Positions 62,518 through 64,000 of a stretch of 64,000 bases of DNA are shown piece by piece (positions within the stretch are counted from its first letter, which is position 1; the number at the start of each line of letters is the position of its first letter). The translations under genes were made by a program, and so were the position numbers. The notes beneath the pieces are model-generated. The model was not told where the DNA came from, did not search any database, and saw nothing but the letters and a program-made list of their open reading frames with translations. The stretch is from Microvirga sp. TS319 (GTDB lineage: Bacteria; Pseudomonadota; Alphaproteobacteria; Rhizobiales; Beijerinckiaceae), in contig NZ_JBGGGT010000002.1 in NCBI RefSeq assembly GCF_041276405.1, positions 3,201,001 to 3,265,000 on the forward strand, read 5' to 3'.

Positions 62518-63891
62518 TCAACACGCTGCTCCACAGGAAGAATTTCGGGATGAGCAAGGTTCGCAGACCGCATCCTCAAGCGGGGACAGAACGGCGTCGG
62601 CTAGGTCGTTCGCCGCAACTTCCGTCCGATCGAGATCCGCGACGGCGTGTTCAACGGCATCCCGACGTGACCGTGGCAGCAACTCCGTCAGTGTTCGGAA
62701 CTTCTGGAGGATCTCGTCATCGGTCAAAGGCGATTCCGGATCGCCGCGCGCAGACGTGGGGCCGGAGGTCAGGACCGTGCCGTCATCGAGGGTGATGGTC
62801 GCTGCGGCGATGCGCTCGGCTGGAAAGCGGGCACTAAACGCCTCATCCTCGACGAGACGGATCCGCGACGCTAAGGCTGCGATCGCACCGTCGACAAGAC
62901 CACCCGCCATGATCTCGTCCGCCCCGAGCTGCCCGCGGACGAGGAGCGCCGCAACCGGGAAGCCCAATGCGTACTGCGCCTGTTCCGTCGTCGTCGGCAG
63001 AACCGTTCCGAGCCTGACGCCATGGCTGAAGGTCCGGATCTCGATGGCCGCGATGCGCGACGCCGGAACGTCACCGACAAGGCGCGATGCGGCCTCGGCT
63101 GCGGGCTGGGCCCAGCGACAGACTGGATAGGGCTTGAAGTACTGCTCAAGGATGTACCAGCGCTCACCCAGGTCATCCCAGATCCCGGAGCGATCCGCCT
63201 CGATCAGGACGGCCGGGGCACCCGTAAAGCCATCGGACGCGAGATGAGCTGCCGAGACCCCGGCGAGCGCGCCCCAGCCCGACCCGTCCTTCACCATGGT
63301 CGGATGGTCGATGCATCGCATCATCTGGCTGCGAGGACCATGGTACTCGGCAATCCCGAGCGCATGGCGTGTCCGCGTCTCGTCCAGTTTCAAATGCCGT
63401 GCGAGCATCGACGCGCAGCCGAGTGCGTTCCAGGCCCCGGACGTGTGATAGTCCTCGACGCTGCCGTGTAGCGCCATGCCTGCGCGCGTCGCGATTTCGT
63501 ATCCGAGCACAAGCGAGGTCAGCAACTCGCGACCGTCCCACTGTCGGGACGCGTCCATCGAAGCAAGGGCGGCTGGCAGAAGGGCAACACCCGCGTGTCC
63601 CTTGGTCAGCCTATGGCCGTCATGGGCGTCGAACGAATCGATTGTCGAGGCACCTGCATACGCGGCACCGGCAGGACTTGCACGCCGCCCGTCGAAGAGA
63701 AGCCGGGCCCCCGTCCCGCTCGCGCCCATCTGGGAAACGGCGAAGTTGTGAACGATGCGGGACAGTTCGGATTGCCGTCCGCTGGCCGCGACCCCGATGA
63801 GGTCCAGAAGGCAGCGCTTGGCCTGGGCAATGACCGGATCTGGAAGATCGGCATAGGAGAGACGGTGAATGAACGAGATCGCAACGGTCAT
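62518..63891 (-). CDS. MmgE/PrpD family protein
   Basis: The 457-residue protein starts MTVAISFIHRLSYADLPDPV and continues with AKRCLLDLIGVAASGRQSEL, GASTIDSFDAHDGHRLTKGH, LVLGYEIATRAGMALHGS, YHTSGAWNALGCASMLARHL and YFKPYPVCRWAQPAAEAASR, a full MmgE/PrpD pattern. Family members include 2-methylcitrate dehydratase and cis-aconitate decarboxylase; the substrate here is not known. The end (EPCSSRNSSCGAAC) is odd and may be a diverged tail. It follows an enoyl-CoA hydratase gene on the same strand by 43 bases, suggesting acyl-CoA or dicarboxylate breakdown. Confidence 0.88.
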   Translation of the reverse strand: MTVAISFIHRLSYADLPDPVIAQAKRCLLDLIGVAASGRQSELSRIVHNFAVSQMGASGTGARLLFDGRRASPAGAAYAGASTIDSFDAHDGHRLTKGHAGVALLPAALASMDASRQWDGRELLTSLVLGYEIATRAGMALHGSVEDYHTSGAWNALGCASMLARHLKLDETRTRHALGIAEYHGPRSQMMRCIDHPTMVKDGSGWGALAGVSAAHLASDGFTGAPAVLIEADRSGIWDDLGERWYILEQYFKPYPVCRWAQPAAEAASRLVGDVPASRIAAIEIRTFSHGVRLGTVLPTTTEQAQYALGFPVAALLVRGQLGADEIMAGGLVDGAIAALASRIRLVEDEAFSARFPAERIAAATITLDDGTVLTSGPTSARGDPESPLTDDEILQKFRTLTELLPRSRRDAVEHAVADLDRTEVAANDLADAVLSPLEDAVCEPCSSRNSSCGAAC

Positions 63892-63934
63892 CGGCTTACA
63901 GGTACCCAGACAGCATCGTGACGCGGGAAGGGAA

Positions 63935-64000
63935 TCAATCCCCCGTGAACTTCGGCGGGCGCTTCTCGAAGAATGCCTGGACGGCCTCTTCATGATCGCG
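63935..64000 (-). CDS. Enoyl-CoA hydratase/isomerase family protein, C-terminal end only
   Basis: The last 21 codons of a gene running out of the window on the minus strand: RDHEEAVQAFFEKRPPKFTG then Asp and stop. The E-G/A-V-x-A-F-x-E-K-R-x-P-x-F-x-G wording is the standard C-terminus of crotonase-family enoyl-CoA hydratases. Too little is visible to name the substrate. Confidence 0.82.
   Translation of the reverse strand, partial: RDHEEAVQAFFEKRPPKFTGD

Noticed and set aside
1..64000. CRISPR arrays, prophage, insertion sequences with transposase, rRNA operons
   Set aside because: No regularly spaced repeats, integrase, transposase or rRNA signature was seen on either strand.

Overview
This is a high-GC chromosomal window from an alphaproteobacterium, most likely of the Hyphomicrobiales (Methylobacteriaceae- or Microvirga-like). 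The main grounds are a PhyR / NepR / EcfG general stress response locus, which is specific to Alphaproteobacteria, with EcfG-type promoters (GGAAC-N16/17-CGTT) around it, plus many dispersed palindromic repeats of a style common in that order. The genus is an inference. I saw no rRNA, tRNA, CRISPR array, transposase or prophage genes.

Region 1 (1-17.6 kb). After the 3' end of a UDP-glucose 6-dehydrogenase gene come an orphan Lrp/AsnC ligand-binding domain, a lytic transglycosylase, and a cyclic-nucleotide-binding protein overlapping a 904-residue ABC-exporter-like protein whose ATPase motifs are degenerate. Diverging from these is a tightly packed nine-gene operon (5194-17634): four glycosyltransferases (the last fused to a polysaccharide deacetylase), a complete YejABEF-type oligopeptide ABC importer, and an FkbM methyltransferase. 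Many of these genes overlap by 1-13 bases.

Region 2 (17.7-25.1 kb) is core metabolism: a DEAD-box helicase, a HAD phosphatase, an MFS carrier, glpD-glpK and a HIT protein.

Region 3 (25.6-31.4 kb) is the general stress response island: a KGG-motif stress protein, a PRC-barrel secreted protein, a small secreted protein, phyR diverging from nepR-ecfG, and two divergent small membrane proteins (DUF1328 type). Seven perfect and one near-perfect EcfG promoters lie here. One of them fires into a stretch with no gene but with a long hairpin, a C-rich loop and a strong terminator: a candidate stress-induced small RNA (28683-28765).

Region 4 (31.4-37 kb) holds an SDR oxidoreductase, a uracil permease-like NCS2 carrier, an esterase, a thioredoxin-reductase-like flavoprotein and an aldose epimerase-like protein.

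Region 5 (37.2-61.7 kb) is a surface polysaccharide island. It has a complete pseudaminic acid pathway (pseB, C, F, G, I, with pseH set apart between repeats), several glycosyltransferases, a PP-loop ATPase-like protein, a WbpA-type UDP-sugar dehydrogenase, rfbA, rfbB and rfbC without rfbD, and a phosphohexomutase. Gaps here carry many palindromic repeats. The window ends with a LysR pseudogene, an MmgE/PrpD protein and the last codons of an enoyl-CoA hydratase.
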